In this document: piece by piece, positions 4,871 through 5,031 of the stretch
Numbering within the stretch: position 1 is the stretch's first letter
Layout of the letters: each line of letters begins with the position of its first letter
Assembly (NCBI GenBank): GCA_030834835.1
Contig: JAUQXD010000363.1
Location: 1-5,031, forward strand
Reading direction: 5' to 3'
Source of the DNA: Thermoflexales bacterium
GTDB taxonomy: Bacteria > Chloroflexota > Anaerolineae > Fen-1058
DNA length: 5,031 nucleotides
Notes under the pieces: model-generated
What the model was told of the DNA's origin: nothing
Seen by the model: the letters and a program-made list of their open reading frames with translations, nothing else
Database searches by the model: none
Position numbers and translations under genes: made by a program

Positions 4871-5031
4871 ACGTGATCGGGCTGGGCGAGAACTGGGTGC
4901 AAGCCCCGATTCCAGACTACATCGCGGCGCTGGGTGTCATCGGGCTGGGCATCTTGACGCCGATGGCGGCCACGTCAACGCGTTGGGCCATGAAGCGTCT
5001 GGGCAAGTGGTGGAAGCGTCTGCACCGGTTG
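4851..5031 (+). pseudogene. msrQ: Continuation of msrQ in a shifted frame, open to the window edge
   Basis: Reading from TAT 4852 gives 60 uninterrupted codons to the end of the window. The translation begins YGHFVLNVIGLGENWVQ and ends TSTRWAMKRLGKWWKRLHRL. The first part supplies the conserved heme-ligand His (the H of YGHF) exactly eight residues after the A of AFGFA, the spacing expected in MsrQ (AFxYAxxH). The end matches the family's LTSTxxxxRLGxxWxxLHRL segment, including the next conserved His. One base is therefore missing between GC (4850-4851) and TAT (4852-4854). The downstream part shows no decay. The cause may be a sequencing or assembly error or a very recent mutation. The last roughly 50 residues of the gene lie beyond the window. 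Confidence 0.78.

Overview
The window looks like a chromosomal segment of a moderately GC-rich bacterium (about 60% G+C by eye). It most likely comes from the Chloroflexota, probably an Anaerolineae-type lineage. That assignment is an inference. It rests on the style of the membrane anti-sigma protein (an N-terminal 'YPPTP' segment, one membrane helix, a Pro/Thr linker and a DUF4367-like outer domain) and of the TolB-like propeller lipoprotein, both of which I associate with that phylum. No rRNA or tRNA gene, CRISPR array, transposase or integrase is visible. All genes are on the + strand.

Layout. Positions 1-444 are the 3' end of nuoN, the proton-pumping N subunit of respiratory complex I, followed by a strong intrinsic terminator (552-591). 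Positions 611-1615 encode a CaCA-family cation/Ca2+ exchanger with two well-preserved alpha-repeats, closed by a second strong terminator (1635-1666). The stretch 1737-4531 is a three-gene operon: a lipoprotein with a six-bladed PD40/TolB-like propeller and a small C-terminal domain, then an ECF sigma factor starting at a TTG 22 nt later, then a single-pass membrane anti-sigma-like protein overlapping the sigma gene by 8 nt. From 4595 to the window edge is an msrQ (YedZ) gene for the membrane heme subunit of the methionine-sulfoxide reductase system. It is interrupted by a one-base frameshift near 4850.

Main result. Two near-identical bipartite promoter motifs, GGAACC-N16-GGTATA (1681-1708) and GGAACC-N16-GGTATT (4540-4567), lie upstream of the lipoprotein operon and of msrQ. 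They share the same spacer length and almost the same distance to the start codon (56 and 55 nt). GGAAC is a typical ECF -35 core. The simplest model is that the encoded ECF factor transcribes its own operon and msrQ, held in check by the membrane anti-sigma protein. That would make this a cell-envelope stress module (lipoprotein, sigma, anti-sigma) whose output includes repair of oxidised methionines outside the cytoplasm. A comparable ECF/anti-sigma link to MsrP/MsrQ is known in Azospira (SigF/NrsF), but the lipoprotein, the type of anti-sigma protein and the promoter sequence here are distinct. The palindrome CGATCG is also strongly over-represented across the window.
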